Shown here: positions 38,576-39,936 of the stretch, one piece after another
Layout: every line of letters begins with the position of its first letter
How positions within the stretch are numbered: the stretch's first letter is position 1
NCBI GenBank assembly: GCA_045531895.1
Contig: JAZSEW010000101.1
Span: forward strand, 1 to 39,936
DNA length: 39,936 nt
Source of the DNA: SIG299 sp045531895
GTDB taxonomy: Bacteria > Bacillota > Clostridia > Lachnospirales > Lachnospiraceae
Direction: 5' to 3'
Notes under the pieces: model-generated
Database searches by the model: none
Told to the model about the DNA's origin: nothing
What the model saw: only the letters and a program-made list of their open reading frames with translations
Made by a program: the position numbers and the translations under genes

Positions 38576-39747
38576 TTACTTCTTAATCTTATTTAACTCT
38601 GCATTTAAACCAAGTAACTGCTCCTTGGTCATCTTAACACCTGCCGCACCCATGAGACTGGTCATACGGAGTACAGTGAAGCTTCCGAGCATCTGCATCA
38701 TACCGTCTGCCTGAGCCATCATATCAGCAGGGGTTCTGTCACCACCCATCATGCCACCGGACATACTGCCCATCATCTGCATGAAGAATGCCTTGCCGGC
38801 AGGATTTGTCATAATGTCGGATAACTTATCATTTAAGGAGAAGTAGCCTTCCGGAGTTGTAATGTCAAACCAGTTAAGAACGGCCCCTTTTTCTACTAAA
38901 CGATAAGCTTCGTTAAACTTGTCCACTTTGTTGATAATACCGGAATCTTTGCAGTTGCCTGCAACAGCAACTAATTCGGTTTTGCCAACGTTTGGTACGT
39001 CAAAGTAGAAGAAGTGAACGTCGCTGGTCTGCTTGCCAAGACTCTTACCGTTAGCAAAAAGCTCTACTTCCGGTAAGTTGGAGTAAACGGTTACTTTAGT
39101 AACATCTTCGACACGGTCAACATATCTTTTGCCGCAAAGGTGTACAAAAGGAGCTTCTGCAGGGTCACGGAGCCATGCCTTGTAAGCATAGAAGGAATCT
39201 TTTTTGTACTTACGGTCGAAGGTCATTAAGCCCTTGTGGTTCTGACCGTTTTCGCCGCCTTCGTTTCTTGCGTCGGCGCCGAAGTCGAACATATTCCAAA
39301 CATGGGTAGCCCACATATATTTTCTGGTAAACAACTGTTTGATTAACTCTTCGTGATAGTATGCCTGATATTCCTCGGTGTAGTCGCCCTGTTCCGGATT
39401 GGAGGTGTGCCAGTTGAGCGCTTCACAACCATACTCGGAACAACCGATTGGCTGATTTGGATACTTTGCATGGAACTGGTCAAACCAAGGACCGTTCATG
39501 GAAGTGTCGCCGCCGTACCAGCCGAAGTAGTGGTTGTAGGAAACGGTATCCGGAATGTGAACGTATTCTTCGTCCATGTCACACATGGAAACACAGGCCA
39601 TAGTAGTGAGTCTGGTCTTGTCCATTTCATGACATAAATCATTTAAGATACGGTGGTTTTCCAAAAGGTCAGGATCTGCTGCACCGCCCATGGTAATCTC
39701 GTTGGATAAGCCCCAGACAACGATGGATGGGTGGTTGTAGTTCTGGG
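38576..39747 (-). CDS. GH2-family glycosidase, C-terminal part (5' end lost)
   Basis: About 390 residues of a beta-galactosidase/beta-glucuronidase-type enzyme; the N-terminal sugar-binding domains lie off the window. The first reliable residues read QNYNHPSIVVWGLSNEITM, whose Glu (39698-39700) is the acid/base. The nucleophile Glu is in CSEYGCEALNW (39434-39436), and WNMFDFGADARNEGG closes the barrel. A beta domain with VTVYSNLPEVELFANGKSLG follows. The last ~90 residues are an unusual Met-rich tail ending LLGLNAELNKIKK. No signal peptide can be judged. Apparent coding sequence above 39747, including a possible ATG at 39835, is adapter-derived and must be ignored. Substrate unknown; a beta-galactoside is the first guess. 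Confidence 0.88.
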
Positions 39748-39936
39748 AAGTCGGATCGTAGCCATGTCGTTCTGTGAGCCAAGGAGTTGAATTACTAAGT
39801 TGTCTTCCTAAGACCGCTTGGCCTCCGACTTCCATGGTAATTTCGTTGGATAAGCCCCAGACAACGATGGATGGGTGGTTGTAGTTCTGGGAAGTCGGAT
39901 CGTAGCCATGTCGTTCTGTGAGCCAAGGAGTTGAAT
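39748..39936. other. Sequencing-adapter artefact at the contig end (MGI/BGI adapters)
   Basis: Bases 39748-39789 match the 42-base MGI/BGI read-2 adapter (starts AAGTCGGATCGTAGCC). 39790-39799 (AATTACTAAG) is a 10-base barcode. 39800-39831 is the reverse complement of the 32-base read-1 adapter (ends GGCCTCCGACTT). 39832-39891 repeats the 60-base genomic insert of 39688-39747 with one difference (C39698, T39842), and 39892-39933 is the 42-base adapter again. 42+10+32+60 gives the observed period of 144. Confidence 0.96.

Noticed and set aside
30697..39747. CRISPR array or phage/defence system
   Set aside because: No regular short direct repeats with unique spacers, no cas genes, and no integrase, terminase or toxin-antitoxin pair were seen anywhere in the window.
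39748..39936. Tandem duplication of the GH2 catalytic motif with a start codon at 39835
   Set aside because: The spacer and flanks are library adapter and barcode sequences; the open frame is an accident of the 144-base period.

Overview
The window looks like a metagenomic contig from a motile, low-GC, Gram-positive Clostridia-type bacterium, most likely a gut Lachnospiraceae. Supporting signs are purine-rich AGGAGG ribosome binding sites, a YjfB-type motility protein, CheW, 7TM-sensor hybrid kinases, an HD-GYP protein, a long-form hibernation factor, and hexuronate and plant-sugar catabolism. The basis is gene content and family recognition by eye; no search was run.

Layout. 1-2004: an unassigned left edge, a peptidase E-like gene and dapB, closed by a bidirectional terminator. 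2010-4714: a small YjfB-family gene (minus strand) divergent from trxB, followed by a secreted SH3b/NlpC-P60 wall hydrolase. 4745-6727: a ROK fructokinase (minus), an intergenic region with five DnaA boxes in 86 bp, then hpf. 6842-13838: secA, prfB (with the programmed +1 frameshift), cheW, an FGGY sugar kinase and an L-ribulose-5-phosphate 4-epimerase. 13924-17244: an OmpR-type two-component pair followed by two membrane proteins. 17278-21089: cysK (minus) divergent from a TetR regulator, a CrtI-like flavoprotein and a small duplicated membrane protein. 21173-25265: enolase and a large hybrid histidine kinase. 25301-30103: an ABC transporter pair and an ECF-like sigma factor with a very long C-terminal extension. 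30107-33188: an uncharacterised gene, then a minus-strand AraC regulator / Pro-Thr-repeat transglutaminase-like lipoprotein pair. 33355-36495: uxuA and uxuB, separated by a 158-bp near-palindrome. 36564-38376: a 7TM-PAS-HD-GYP protein. 38576-39747: the C-terminal part of a GH2 glycosidase (minus).

How the genes connect. uxuA-uxuB (fructuronate to mannonate to 2-keto-3-deoxygluconate), the FGGY kinase with the epimerase, the fructokinase and the GH2 enzyme form a plant-glycan and pectin sugar theme. Enolase feeds lower glycolysis. hpf-secA-prfB is a translation and secretion housekeeping block. The sensor kinases, CheW and HD-GYP protein fit a motile, environment-sensing cell.

The last 189 bases (39748-39936) are not genomic DNA. 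They match MGI/BGI (DNBSEQ) library adapters around a 10-base barcode and a second copy of a 60-base insert, repeating with a 144-base period. The apparent start of the GH2 gene beyond 39747 is a translation of adapter sequence.

The most interesting biological items are the DnaA-box cluster at 5823-5908, the 158-bp palindrome at 34602-34759, the sigma factor fused to a large unknown domain, the tandem operator in front of the TetR gene, and the methionine-rich tail of the GH2 enzyme.
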